DNA from: Saccharopolyspora elongata
GTDB taxonomy: Bacteria; Actinomycetota; Actinomycetes; Mycobacteriales; Pseudonocardiaceae
DNA: 64,000 nucleotides
Assembly (NCBI RefSeq): GCF_004348985.1
Contig: NZ_SMKW01000008.1
Span: forward strand, 1-64,000
Reading direction: 5' to 3'
The notes under the pieces were generated by a model. That model ran no database searches, was not told the DNA's origin, and saw only the letters and a program-made list of their open reading frames with translations. The translations under genes were made by a program, and so were the position numbers. Positions 1 to 9,322 of the stretch are shown one piece after another (position 1 is the first letter of the stretch; every line of letters starts with the position of its first letter).

Positions 1-156
1 GTGCGGCGGCGGCGCCATGGGGCGGTGGGGCGGCTGGAACGGCGGATGCCCTGGCTGCAAAGGAAACTCCCCCTGATCGATCACCTGCGCAAAGGCACCG
101 TATCCGACTGGGCGGCCGCCCTCGGCCGGACGAGCGGCTTCGACATGACGTCGTGA
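1..156 (+). CDS. C-terminal fragment of an unidentified protein
   Basis: An open frame runs from the left edge to a TGA at 154-156 and encodes the last 51 residues of a protein that starts outside the window. The segment is basic (an RRRR stretch, then a PWLQRK-type stretch) and ends in GFDMTS. I do not recognise a family from this tail. Its stop codon lies inside a perfect hairpin (153-191), and the next gene converges on it, which fits a real gene end. High GC at third positions supports coding. The function is unknown. Confidence 0.5.
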   Translation: MRRRRHGAVGRLERRMPWLQRKLPLIDHLRKGTVSDWAAALGRTSGFDMTS

Positions 157-191
157 GTGGCGATTCCGGTGAGACCGGCTTCGCCACTCAC
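153..191. terminator. Bidirectional hairpin between convergent genes
   Basis: An 11-bp perfect stem, GTGAGTGGCGA (153-163) against TCGCCACTCAC (181-191), contains a second small stem, CCGGT-GAG-ACCGG. It lies between the convergent partial gene and the xylulokinase and overlaps the stop codon of the former. It has no T-tract, as is usual for actinobacterial hairpin terminators. The GTGAGTGGC word recurs at 30781-30826. Confidence 0.6.
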
Positions 192-203
192 GGGCGTTCC
201 CGG

Positions 204-1589
204 TCAGGCGCCGTGGACCTGGGTGAATGCGCCGGTGTGCTGGTCTCGGATGCGGGCTCCTGCTTCCGGGTCGGTGACGTCCAGTTCCGCCGCTCCTGGC
301 AGCAGCCACTCGGGCGGCTCCGGCGTTCCCGCCAGCGCCCATGCCGCCTGGCGGGCCGCGCCTCGGGCGACGTACTCCGCCGGTGCGGGCACCGTCACCG
401 GCACGCCGAAGATCAGCGGCGCCGCCACCTGCACCGCCCGCGACTGGGCCGCGCCGCCGATGAGCAGCACCCTGCCCACCTCGACGCCCTCCGCGCGCAG
501 CGCGTCGACGCCGGCCGCGAGCCCGCACAGCATTCCCTCCACCGCGGCCCGCGCGAGGTTCTCCGGCGTCATGTTGTCCCGCCGGAGGCCGGTGAGGGTT
601 CCGGCGGCGTCCGGGAGGAACGGCGTGCGCTCGCCGTCCAGGTACGGCAGCAGCGCCAGGCCGCCCGCACCGGGCTCGGCTCGGCGCGCCAGCTCGTCGA
701 ACTCGGCCATCTCGACACCGAGCATCGCCGCCGTCGCGGTGAGCACCCGGGCCGCGTTGAGGGTGCACACCAGCGGCAGGAAACCGCCCGTCGCGTCGGC
801 GAATCCGGCGATCTGGCCGCTCGGGTCCGCGCTCGGCCGATCCGCCCGGGCGAACACCGTGCCGCTCGTGCCCAGCGACACCACGACGTCGCCGGGCCGG
901 ACGTCCAGGCCCAGCGCGGCGCCCATGTTGTCGCCCGTTCCGGCCGACACCAGCTTGCCGTCCCGGGTGTGCCCGGCTGCTTCCGCCGGGCCGAGGACCC
1001 GCGGCGTTCGGGGCGTCCGGCCGCCGAACGCGGTGGCCAGCACGTCCTCCCGGTAACGGCCTTGGCGGGGCGACCAGTAGCCGGTGCCGGACGCGTCACC
1101 GCGGTCGGTGACGAACTCGCCGGTCAGCCGCCAGGTCAGCCAGTCGTGCGGCAGCAGCACGTCGGTCACCCGGTCGGCCAGGTGCGGTTCGTGCTCGGCC
1201 AGCCACCGCAGCTTGCTGGCGGTGAAGCTGGCGACCAGCACCGAGCCGATCGCCTCCGCGCACGCCTGCGGCCCGCCGAGCTCCTCGGTCAGGTCGATCG
1301 CGGCCTGCGCGGAGCGGTTGTCGTTCCACAGCAGCGCGGGCCGCACGGGCACGCCCTGCTCGTCCAGCGCCACCATGCCGTGCTGCTGGGCCGCGATGCC
1401 GATGGCCGCGACGTCGTCGAGGAGGCCGTCGGAAGCGGTGGTCAGCGCTCGCCACCAGTCCTCCGGGTCGGCGACCGTGCCGTCCGGGTGCGGTGCGCGG
1501 CCCTCCCGCAGCGCGGCTCCGGTGTCGGCGTCGCAGACCACGACCTTGGTGGACTGGGTGGAGGAGTCGATTCCGGCGACCAGGTTCAT
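204..1589 (-). CDS. xylB: Xylulokinase (FGGY carbohydrate kinase)
   Basis: 461 residues, the usual size for XylB. It phosphorylates D-xylulose to D-xylulose 5-phosphate with ATP, feeding xylose into the pentose phosphate pathway in the cytoplasm. The N-terminal FGGY lobe starts with the ATP-fold motif GIDSSTQSTK. The QQHGMVALD stretch and a PALLWND substrate-site motif follow. The C-terminal lobe carries the LIGGAAQSRAVQ adenine-site motif. The ATG at 1589 was chosen because the N-terminal FGGY motif follows within a few residues; the frame stays open upstream but is non-homologous there. No xylose isomerase is next to it. A decayed regulator lies upstream (1657-1932), so its original control may be lost. 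It is distinct from the second FGGY kinase at 36519. Confidence 0.9.
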   Translation of the reverse strand: MNLVAGIDSSTQSTKVVVCDADTGAALREGRAPHPDGTVADPEDWWRALTTASDGLLDDVAAIGIAAQQHGMVALDEQGVPVRPALLWNDNRSAQAAIDLTEELGGPQACAEAIGSVLVASFTASKLRWLAEHEPHLADRVTDVLLPHDWLTWRLTGEFVTDRGDASGTGYWSPRQGRYREDVLATAFGGRTPRTPRVLGPAEAAGHTRDGKLVSAGTGDNMGAALGLDVRPGDVVVSLGTSGTVFARADRPSADPSGQIAGFADATGGFLPLVCTLNAARVLTATAAMLGVEMAEFDELARRAEPGAGGLALLPYLDGERTPFLPDAAGTLTGLRRDNMTPENLARAAVEGMLCGLAAGVDALRAEGVEVGRVLLIGGAAQSRAVQVAAPLIFGVPVTVPAPAEYVARGAARQAAWALAGTPEPPEWLLPGAAELDVTDPEAGARIRDQHTGAFTQVHGA

Positions 1590-1656
1590 CGCGCCGCTCC
1601 CAGGTTGTCCACAGTGGATATCCTTGCTCGCATCGTTCCCTCGGATGGTTCTGCCG

Positions 1657-1932
1657 TCACGGCGGGGGCGTCGGCACGACCCGCACCTCGGTTCCGGAGG
1701 CGCGGATCGCGGCGAGTTCGTGCTCGGGTGTGGCGTCGTCGGTGACGACGAGGTGTCGCGGTGTGCAGTGGTCGAGCAGCGCAGGCAGGACGTGCTGCGG
1801 CACGTCATCGAGCACAACACGGCCCGGCGTCCGACGGCCGCACGTTTCCCATCGCTACCCCTGCGGGCTGGCGACGGCATCCACCGCGGTCTCGTCGCGT
1901 GGTCGCACAGCGCCGAGGCGCATGGTCGTCAT
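1657..1932 (-). pseudogene. Remnants of a regulator/enzyme locus upstream of xylB
   Basis: A GAGGAG ribosome site precedes an ATG at 1932. The frame from it ([20 protein letters not shown], resembling the N-terminus of fumarylacetoacetate-hydrolase-family proteins) stops after 25 codons. A second minus-strand frame ends at 1657 and reads ...[20 protein letters not shown] and then GTEVRVVP, which resembles the end of a DeoR-type effector domain. Neither piece is a complete gene. I interpret this as two gene ends joined by a deletion, leaving the promoter at 1966-1993 and the downstream xylB. The family assignments are weak; the lack of an intact frame is what the sequence shows directly. Confidence 0.35.
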
Positions 1933-1965
1933 CCGCCGCTCCTCAAGATCCGCGAGTGGCCGTAA

Positions 1966-1993
1966 GTATTAGCAGAGATGCCGTCGGTTGTAA
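1966..1993 (-). promoter_or_regulatory. Minus-strand promoter for the decayed regulator-xylB unit
   Basis: On the minus strand, TTACAA (1993-1988) is followed after 16 bp by TAATAC (1971-1966). A TGC immediately before the latter gives an extended -10 box. It points towards the GAGGAG/ATG at 1932 and onward to xylB. This is more AT-rich than the surrounding coding DNA. Confidence 0.4.
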
Positions 1994-2084
1994 CACCTTT
2001 TGTGAGAAATCGGTGCGCGCAGCCGGGGTGTCCGGAGGGGCGGGGCTGGGTGCGCCCGGTTCGGCGAAGTGGGAGGCTGGGCGC

Positions 2085-4109
<2,025 letters not shown>

Positions 4110-4133
4110 GCCACCGAGCCTGGCCGAAAGGCC

Positions 4134-4352
4134 GCGAACGGCCCGTTCACCTCGATGGATGAGGTGAACGGGCCGTTCGCTTCAGCCACCGAAGCCGCCG
4201 CGTGTTGTTGGTTGGGAGTGAACGGCCCGTTTGCTCCGATGGATGAGGTGAACGGGCCGTTCGCTTCATCCACTCGTAGCTGCTGCGTGTTGTTGGTTGG
4301 GGGTGAACGGCCCGTTTGCTCCGATGGATGAGGTGAACGGGCCGTTCACTCC
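4134..4352. repeat. Three tandem ~85-bp units built on GTGAACGGGCCGTTC palindromes
   Basis: The first unit (4134-4180) is a perfect 20-bp stem with a GATGGAT loop. Two further units follow with a period of 84-85 bp (conserved word starting near 4134, 4218 and 4303), each with the same GATGGATGAGGTGAACGG core. The spacers are themselves repeated (TGTTGTTGGTTGGG). The array follows the YyaL stop codon and precedes the next gene on the same strand. The same palindromic word recurs at 33527-33638. One hairpin would be enough for termination; the triplication is unusual. Confidence 0.85.
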
Positions 4353-4413
4353 ATCCTGCGGAAAGGTGCCCCGGTTTCGCCGCGAGCCGAACGACAGCCC
4401 TACCCACCTGCGG

Positions 4414-4437
4414 TGTAAGCGTGTAATCCTGTAATCG
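4414..4437 (+). promoter_or_regulatory. Three 8-bp direct repeats upstream of the ribbon-helix-helix gene
   Basis: TGTAAGCG, TGTAATCC and TGTAATCG lie head to tail without gaps, ending just before the GGGAGG ribosome site of the gene at 4451. An 8-bp phased array next to a gene whose C-terminus looks like a ribbon-helix-helix domain suggests an autoregulatory operator. A TAATCCT-like -10 box is embedded in it. Confidence 0.5.
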
Positions 4438-4450
4438 GGAGGTGGGAGTC

Positions 4451-5044
4451 ATGCATTCGAGATTCGGACGAACGGCTCGCGGCCGAGGCCGGGGCGGGCC
4501 GCCGTGGGCGGGCGGTGGCCGGCGCAGCGAGCCGCCGACCGCCGCCGACGCCACGGCCTGGTTCACCGGCCGGCTGCCCGAGGGCTGGTTCGTCGGCGGC
4601 CCGGCGGTCACCGTCGACCGCGAGGAGATCCTGGTGGTCGGCGAACTGCCGCCGGTGGACGGCGAGTTCGCCGACGACGCCGAGCGCGCCGCAGCGGAGA
4701 GCGGGCGGATCTCCCGTTTCCGCGAGGAGACCCGCGAAGAGCGGATCGAGATCGCCCGCCAGGCGGAGCACCGCTACGGGCGCAAGGTCGCTTGGGGCGC
4801 CAGCCTCGGCGGCACCGAGGAACTGTTCACCACGCTGTCCGTGCCGGTGATGACGAGGCTGCACCAGCCCGAGCGCATGGTGCTGGACACGCTGGTGGAC
4901 GCCGGGGTCGCCCGGTCCCGGTCCGAGGCGCTGGCCTGGGCGGTGCGGCTGGTCGGCAGGCACACCGAGGACTGGCTGGGCGAATTGCGCGAGGCCCTGT
5001 CCAAGGTCGACGAGCTGCGCAACCGCGGCCCCGAGGGCGGCTGA
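4451..5044 (+). CDS. Conserved actinobacterial protein with C-terminal ribbon-helix-helix-like domain
   Basis: 197 residues. The first 30 are rich in Gly/Arg (GRGRGGPPWAGGG). The middle contains an acidic block, VTVDREEILVVGELPPVDG, then a charged helical region. The last 60 residues read as a beta strand (TLSVPVMTRL) followed by two helices (VLDTLVDAG, then RSRSEALAWAVRLV), the layout of a ribbon-helix-helix DNA-binding fold, and then a polar helix. The ATG at 4451 has GGGAGG upstream at good spacing; a GTG at 4442 is the alternative. The gene follows three 8-bp direct repeats, so autoregulation is plausible. No toxin partner is adjacent: the next gene is convergent TrhA. The biological function is unknown. 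Confidence 0.75.
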   Translation: MHSRFGRTARGRGRGGPPWAGGGRRSEPPTAADATAWFTGRLPEGWFVGGPAVTVDREEILVVGELPPVDGEFADDAERAAAESGRISRFREETREERIEIARQAEHRYGRKVAWGASLGGTEELFTTLSVPVMTRLHQPERMVLDTLVDAGVARSRSEALAWAVRLVGRHTEDWLGELREALSKVDELRNRGPEGG

Positions 5045-5054
5045 GCAAGCGAAA

Positions 5055-5106
5055 GGGCCCGTGCGCACTTCGTGCTGTCATAGCGGCACGAAGTGCGCAC
5101 GGGCCC
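5055..5106. terminator. 21-bp perfect hairpin between convergent genes
   Basis: A stem of 21 uninterrupted base pairs starts with GGGCCCGTGCGCAC and ends with its exact complement, around a 10-nt loop (TGTCATAGCG). It lies between the convergent ends of the gene at 4451 and trhA and should terminate both. There is no T-tract. Confidence 0.75.
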
Positions 5107-5125
5107 TGGCCTGGTGGAACGCGCG

Positions 5126-5803
5126 TCAGGCGTAGAGCGCGAGCCAGATCGCGATGTGGTGGCAGATCGCCGCCAGCGACACCGCCGAGTGGAAGAACTC
5201 GTGGTAGCCGAAGGTCTTCGGCCACGGGTCGGGCCACCGGGTCGCGTAGAAGATCGCGCCCGCCGTGTACATCAGCCCGCCGGCGATCAGCAGCACCAGC
5301 GCCGCCACCCCGGCGTTCTGCAGCAGGTCGGGGAACACGAACACGGCGACCCAGCCGAGCGCGATGTAGACCGGCACGCCGACCCAGCGCGGCGCGTTGG
5401 GCCAGGCGAGCTTCAAGATCACGCCGCCCAGCGCTCCGCCCCAGACGACGGCGAGCACCACCGCGCCCGTCGTGGGCTGCATGGCCACCATCGCGAACGG
5501 GGTGTAGGTGCCTGCGATGAACAGGAAGATCATGGAGTGGTCGAGCCGCCGCATCCAGGTGCGCGCGCCGATCGTCTTCCAGGTCTTGCGGTGGTAGAGG
5601 GCGCTGACGCCGAACAGCCCCAGCACGGTCGCGACGTAGATGGAGGTGCCCACCGCGGCGGCGGCCGACACGGTCGACGCGGCGAGGGCGATCAGCGTGG
5701 CACCGGCGGCGACGGACACCACCAGCGACCAGAAGTGGATCCAGCCGCGCATCCGCGGCTTGACGAATGCCGTCGGGCGGCGAGCGGTGAGGGCGCTAGT
5801 CAC
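5126..5803 (-). CDS. trhA: Hemolysin III-family membrane protein (TrhA, PAQR-like)
   Basis: 225 residues with seven predicted membrane spans, the size and topology of bacterial PAQR-type proteins. Diagnostic stretches are KPRMRGWIHFW near the start, GVSALYHRKTW and LDHSMIFLFIAGTYTPF in the middle, and GYHEFFHSAVSLAAICHH near the end. The conserved His/Asp/Ser residues form the metal site known in the family. The role is probably membrane or lipid homeostasis rather than haemolysis. The GTG start at 5803 has a TAACCT box six bases upstream (5815-5810), so the message may be leaderless. It is divergent from the prenyl transferase, as Rv1085c is from Rv1086. Confidence 0.9.
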   Translation of the reverse strand: MTSALTARRPTAFVKPRMRGWIHFWSLVVSVAAGATLIALAASTVSAAAAVGTSIYVATVLGLFGVSALYHRKTWKTIGARTWMRRLDHSMIFLFIAGTYTPFAMVAMQPTTGAVVLAVVWGGALGGVILKLAWPNAPRWVGVPVYIALGWVAVFVFPDLLQNAGVAALVLLIAGGLMYTAGAIFYATRWPDPWPKTFGYHEFFHSAVSLAAICHHIAIWLALYA

Positions 5804-5979
5804 ACCTCGAGGTTACGGGACCGTAGGTTCGGTGCGGAGACCTCGCACCCGCCCCTGTGATCGGAAGTGTCCAACGGCACTCGAAGGCGCGGTGTCGCGC
5901 ATCCCGTCCGTGACCTGCGCGGCACGCTGAGCTGAGGTGGGGGCCACGGCCCGCCGGCATCCGCGTAGGCTCATCGGGC

Positions 5980-6756
5980 GTGGCGCTCAAGGTTCGGTTG
6001 AAAGAACTCATCTACGACGTCTACGAGCGGCGGCTGCGCCGCAAGCTCGACGGGGTGGAACACCCCAGGCACGTCGGCGTCATCCTGGACGGCAACCGCA
6101 GATGGGCCAAGGAAGCCGGCCTGGACGCCGCTCACGGACACCGCGCCGGCGCCCGCAAGATCGCCGAACTGCTCGGCTGGTGCGACGAGGCCGAGGTCGA
6201 GGTCGTCACGCTGTGGCTGCTGTCCACCGACAACCTCAACCGCACGTCCGAAGAGCTGAACGCGCTGATGGAGATCATCGCCGGCGTGGTGGACGAGCTC
6301 ACCGACCCGGCCACCCCGTGGCGGGTGCGGATCGTCGGCGCCCTCGACGTGCTGCCCACCGAGACCGCCGCCCGGCTGTCCGCGGCCGCCCTGCGGACCA
6401 AGGGCCGCACGGGCATGCAGGTCAACGTGGCGGTCGGCTACGGCGGGCGCCGGGAGATCGCCGACGCGGTGCGCAAGCTGCTGCAGCAGCACGCCGAAGC
6501 GGGCACCACGATCGAAGAGCTCGCCGAGGTGCTCACCGTCGACCACATCGCCGAGCACCTCTACACGTCCGGACAACCCGACCCCGATCTGCTGATCCGC
6601 ACCTCGGGGGAGCAGCGGTTGTCCGGCTTCATGCTGTGGCAGTCCGCGCACTCCGAGTTCTGGTTCACGGAGGCGTACTGGCCCGCCTTCCGCCGTGTCG
6701 ACTTCACCCGCGCGCTCCGCGACTACGCGGTCCGGCACCGCCGCTTGGGCCGCTGA
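5980..6756 (+). CDS. uppS: Short-chain Z-isoprenyl diphosphate synthase (UppS family)
   Basis: 258 residues. The family condenses isopentenyl diphosphate onto an allylic diphosphate to make Z-prenyl chains. Seen here are HVGVILDGNRRWAKEAG with the catalytic Asp, the TLWLLSTDNLNR segment, VAVGYGGRREI and the C-terminal DPDLLIRTSGEQRLSGFMLWQ, with FWFTEAYWPAFRRVDF at the end. The neighbourhood (TrhA divergent, YyaL nearby) matches M. tuberculosis Rv1086, which makes Z,E-farnesyl diphosphate for decaprenyl phosphate synthesis, so a short product is more likely than undecaprenyl. The GTG at 5980 is eight bases after TAGGCT, a leaderless-type promoter. A separate long-chain UppS is expected elsewhere in the genome. 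Confidence 0.9.
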   Translation: MALKVRLKELIYDVYERRLRRKLDGVEHPRHVGVILDGNRRWAKEAGLDAAHGHRAGARKIAELLGWCDEAEVEVVTLWLLSTDNLNRTSEELNALMEIIAGVVDELTDPATPWRVRIVGALDVLPTETAARLSAAALRTKGRTGMQVNVAVGYGGRREIADAVRKLLQQHAEAGTTIEELAEVLTVDHIAEHLYTSGQPDPDLLIRTSGEQRLSGFMLWQSAHSEFWFTEAYWPAFRRVDFTRALRDYAVRHRRLGR

Positions 6757-6772
6757 CCCTGGGACGGCGAAA

Positions 6773-6798
6773 GGGCCAGGTCCCGCAGGACCTGGCCC
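6773..6798. terminator. Hairpin between uppS and convergent chaplin-like gene
   Basis: GGGCCAGGTCC (6773-6783) pairs with GGACCTGGCCC (6788-6798) over a CGCA loop, an 11-bp perfect stem. It lies between convergent genes and probably serves both. Confidence 0.7.
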
Positions 6799-6820
6799 TC
6801 CCGACGCGATTCGCCCTGGG

Positions 6821-7066
6821 TCAGTGGCCCTTGGGGTGGTCGATGATCGGGGCGTTGACGCAGTTGTTCAGCTGCGGCGACAGGATCGGCACGACGGCGC
6901 CTGCCACGGCGACGTTGTTCCCGCAGGCCTGGATCGGCAGGACGCTGACGTTGTTGTCGTTCAGGATGTTGATGCCGTCGTTGTCCGCGCTGTCGGCGTA
7001 GGCGACAGGGGCGAGGGCCAGCAGGCCGGCGGCAGCACCGGCGACGATCGCAGCCTTCTTCAGCAC
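6821..7066 (-). CDS. Chaplin-like small secreted protein, copy 1
   Basis: 81 residues. A 24-residue signal peptide (two Lys, a hydrophobic core, cleavage after VAYA) leaves a mature chain of about 57. The mature part contains the chaplin pattern: a Val-rich strand, ACGNNVAVAG, a second hydrophobic strand, and LNNCVN, with the two Cys spaced as in short chaplins, which assemble into amyloid-like surface films on aerial hyphae. The pattern match is by eye. The GTG start has GGAGAG upstream. Copy 2 (7378-7623) is almost identical at protein and DNA level; the last residue is His here and Tyr there. Both share an upstream motif (see 7204-7219). Confidence 0.75.
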   Translation of the reverse strand: MLKKAAIVAGAAAGLLALAPVAYADSADNDGINILNDNNVSVLPIQACGNNVAVAGAVVPILSPQLNNCVNAPIIDHPKGH

Positions 7067-7203
7067 TTGGGTTCACTCTCCTTTGATTACCGCGGTATTC
7101 GGAGTTCACACCGGGGACTTCGGAAAGCCCGCGAGGTGGCCATCGAGTCTGGCGCGTTCCGGCAGAGAAGCTAACCCGGCGCGGGTCGGATTCCCAAACT
7201 CAG

Positions 7204-7219
7204 TAACACTATTGTGTGA
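7204..7219 (-). promoter_or_regulatory. Shared upstream motif of chaplin-like copy 1
   Basis: The plus strand reads TAACACTATTGTGTGA, an ACAC/GTGT inverted repeat, 138 bp upstream of the copy 1 start codon. The same 16-mer with one change lies at 7751-7766, 128 bp upstream of copy 2, while the DNA around it has diverged. Retention of the motif and its spacing suggests a binding site or promoter element for coordinated expression. Confidence 0.5.
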
Positions 7220-7295
7220 ACGCGAATCTCGTTTCCGCTCGTCGCGGCCCGGAATTCCGGCGGCGAGCGGACTCCCGGCCCGTTTTCCGGCACGC

Positions 7296-7330
7296 AAAAA
7301 GGAGCGCCGGGGCAGGCCCGGCGCCCTTTT
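7296..7330. terminator. Intrinsic terminator downstream of chaplin-like copy 2
   Basis: GCGCCGGG (7304-7311) pairs with CCCGGCGC around a GCAGG loop. It is extended by AAAAGG against CCTTTT with a single bulged A. It has A-rich and T-rich flanks, so it can act on both strands. It separates copy 2 from copy 1. Confidence 0.75.
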
Positions 7331-7377
7331 CGTCACCTAATTCCGCGTACCAGATCCAGGTGATCCGCCCCGCTGGG

Positions 7378-7623
7378 TCAGTAGCCCTTGGGGTGGTCGA
7401 TGATCGGGGCGTTGACGCAGTTGTTCAGCTGCGGCGACAGGATCGGCACGACGGCGCCTGCCACGGCGACGTTGTTCCCGCAGGCCTGGATCGGCAGGAC
7501 GCTGACGTTGTTGTCGTTCAGGATGTTGATGCCGTCGTTGTCCGCGCTGTCGGCGTAGGCGACGGGGGCCAGGGCCAGCAGGCCGGCGGCGGCACCGGCG
7601 ACGATCGCTGCCTTCTTAAGCAC
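7378..7623 (-). CDS. Chaplin-like small secreted protein, copy 2
   Basis: 81 residues, differing from copy 1 only at the last residue. It has the same signal peptide ending VAYA, the same ACGNNVAVAG core and the same LNNCVN end with two Cys. Only a handful of silent changes separate the coding sequences, whereas the intergenic DNA is different apart from the 16-bp upstream motif. This indicates a recent tandem duplication or ongoing gene conversion. A terminator follows at 7296-7330, so each copy is its own transcription unit. The expected location is the cell surface of aerial hyphae or spores. Confidence 0.75.
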   Translation of the reverse strand: MLKKAAIVAGAAAGLLALAPVAYADSADNDGINILNDNNVSVLPIQACGNNVAVAGAVVPILSPQLNNCVNAPIIDHPKGY

Positions 7624-7750
7624 TTGGGTACTCCTTGTTGGATGGGATGAAGAGCGCGATCGAATTCCCGGCTGCGCACCCCAATGTTCAGCCGGGGTGA
7701 TCCGCTCGGCGTGAAAGATATCCAGCCAAAGTGGAAAAACGACACCTTGT

Positions 7751-7766
7751 TAACACCATTGTGTGA
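7751..7766 (-). promoter_or_regulatory. Shared upstream motif of chaplin-like copy 2
   Basis: TAACACCATTGTGTGA matches the motif at 7204-7219 with a single difference and lies at a similar distance from its gene (128 against 138 bp). It also lies about 115 bp upstream of the divergent gene at 7883, so it could influence both. Confidence 0.5.
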
Positions 7767-7882
7767 TCTTCAGGTGTCGCGACCGTCCTTTTCGTTGCGT
7801 CGGCAAAAGCGCGCGGTTTCGGCGGCCGTGGAAACGGGGACCACCGTTTCGCGCCCGCGAGCGCGCGGCGTAGTGTCCGGAT

Positions 7883-9097
7883 GTGGACTCCGAAGCGCTC
7901 GTGGCCGAATACGTGCTCCTCGGGCTCAGATTCGACCGGCTCGTCCAGGGATTCGTGGATTCCTACACCGGCGACCCGACGCTGCGGCGGCGGGTGCAGA
8001 ACGAGACGAGTCCCGACCCGGCGCGGCTGACCGCCGACGCGCGCCGGCTGCTCGCCGCGCTGCCGGAATCCGGCCTGGCCGAACCGCGCCGCCGGTTCCT
8101 CGCCGCGCAGCTCACCGCGCTGGAGTGCTCCGGGCGCAAGCTGGCCGGCGAGCAGGTGCCGTTCCCGGCGGAGGTGGAGGCGTACTTCCAGGTCACGCCG
8201 GCGCTCGGCGATCAGGACGAGTACCGCGAGGCGCACCGCCTGCTGGCCGAGCTGCTGCCCGGCCGGGGCTCGATGCCCGCGCGCCTGGCCGCCGTCCGCG
8301 GCCGGGAGGCGGTGCCCGCCGACCGGCTCAAGGTCTGCGTCCAGGCGCTTTCGAGCGCGCTGCGCGATCGCGTGCGCCGCCGCTTCGGCCTGCCGGTCCA
8401 GGAGGTCGTCGAGTACCAGATCGTGACCGACAAGCCCTGGAGCGGTTTCAACCACTACGTCGGCGACTACCGGTCGCGGGTGGCCGTGAACGCCGACGTC
8501 GGGCACCGGGCCGCGAACCTGCCGCACCTCGTCGCGCACGAGTCCTACCCGGGTCACCACACCGAGCACTGCCGCAAGGAGGCCGGCCTGGCGATCCGGG
8601 ATGCCCAGGCCGAGCACACGATCTTCCTGGTCAACACCCCGCAGTGCCTGATGGCCGAAGGCCTCGCCGATCTGGGCCTGCAGGCGGTCGTGGGGCCGGG
8701 CTGGGGCCCGTGGGCGGCGGAGATCTTCGCGGACCTGGGCATCCGGATGGAAGGTGAGCTGTCGGAGCGGCTGGAGCTCGCGATGAGCCGCCTGCTGACG
8801 GTCCGCCAGGATGCCCTGCTGATGCTGCACGCCGACGGCGTGGACGAGGCGGAGGTTTCGGCGTACCTGCAGCGCTGGCTGCTGATGCCGGACCAGCGGG
8901 CGCGGCACCTCGTCCGGTTCATGCGCGATCCGCTGTGGCGCGCCTACACCACCACCTACGTCGAGGGCTACCGGCTGTTGCGGCGCTGGCTGGAGAACCG
9001 CCCGGCGGGCACATCGAGCGCCGATCGTTATCGCCGGTTGCTTGACGAACCGCTGGTGCCCGAGGCTGTCCGGGCCGAGCTGGCGGCCCGCGTCTGA
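7883..9097 (+). CDS. DUF885-family protein, probable metallopeptidase
   Basis: 404 residues, shorter than typical DUF885 proteins (about 550). The family hallmark, a zinc-site HExxxGHH, is present as HLVAHESYPGHHTEH near residue 219, with Ser in place of the usual Gly after HE. A downstream Glu suitable as third ligand lies in CLMAEGLADLGLQ. The upstream GFNHYVGDYRSRVAVNAD strand also fits the fold. There is no signal peptide, so it is cytoplasmic. The substrate is unknown; relatives are soluble peptidases of the M32/M3-like fold. The GTG start is six bases after TAGTGT (7871-7876), a leaderless arrangement; an out-of-frame ATG at 7881 was rejected. Confidence 0.75.
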   Translation: MDSEALVAEYVLLGLRFDRLVQGFVDSYTGDPTLRRRVQNETSPDPARLTADARRLLAALPESGLAEPRRRFLAAQLTALECSGRKLAGEQVPFPAEVEAYFQVTPALGDQDEYREAHRLLAELLPGRGSMPARLAAVRGREAVPADRLKVCVQALSSALRDRVRRRFGLPVQEVVEYQIVTDKPWSGFNHYVGDYRSRVAVNADVGHRAANLPHLVAHESYPGHHTEHCRKEAGLAIRDAQAEHTIFLVNTPQCLMAEGLADLGLQAVVGPGWGPWAAEIFADLGIRMEGELSERLELAMSRLLTVRQDALLMLHADGVDEAEVSAYLQRWLLMPDQRARHLVRFMRDPLWRAYTTTYVEGYRLLRRWLENRPAGTSSADRYRRLLDEPLVPEAVRAELAARV

Positions 9098-9322
9098 GCC
9101 GTTCACCCGGTGAAGATCACCCGAATGGCGTAGTCATGATCACGTGGCGTGCCGGATCCGCGCCGGGCCGCGGAGGGGTCCTGACCTGCTGCCGGACCCG
9201 GATCGACCTTGTCCCTGATCCGCCGGTGGATCCGTGACCTGGGCGAATCCCGTGCCATATGAAGAAAAGTTGACCAATCGGCGAATCACCTGTGTGGCTG
9301 CCTGCCGAGATGCAATCCCGCC

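Noticed and set aside
1761-2084. N-terminal extension of the YyaL protein
   Set aside because: The open frame continues upstream but the sequence has no family similarity and an ATG with GGGAGG lies at 2085.
4134-4352. CRISPR array
   Set aside because: The units are palindromes with repeated spacers of the same sequence, there are only three units and no cas gene is nearby.
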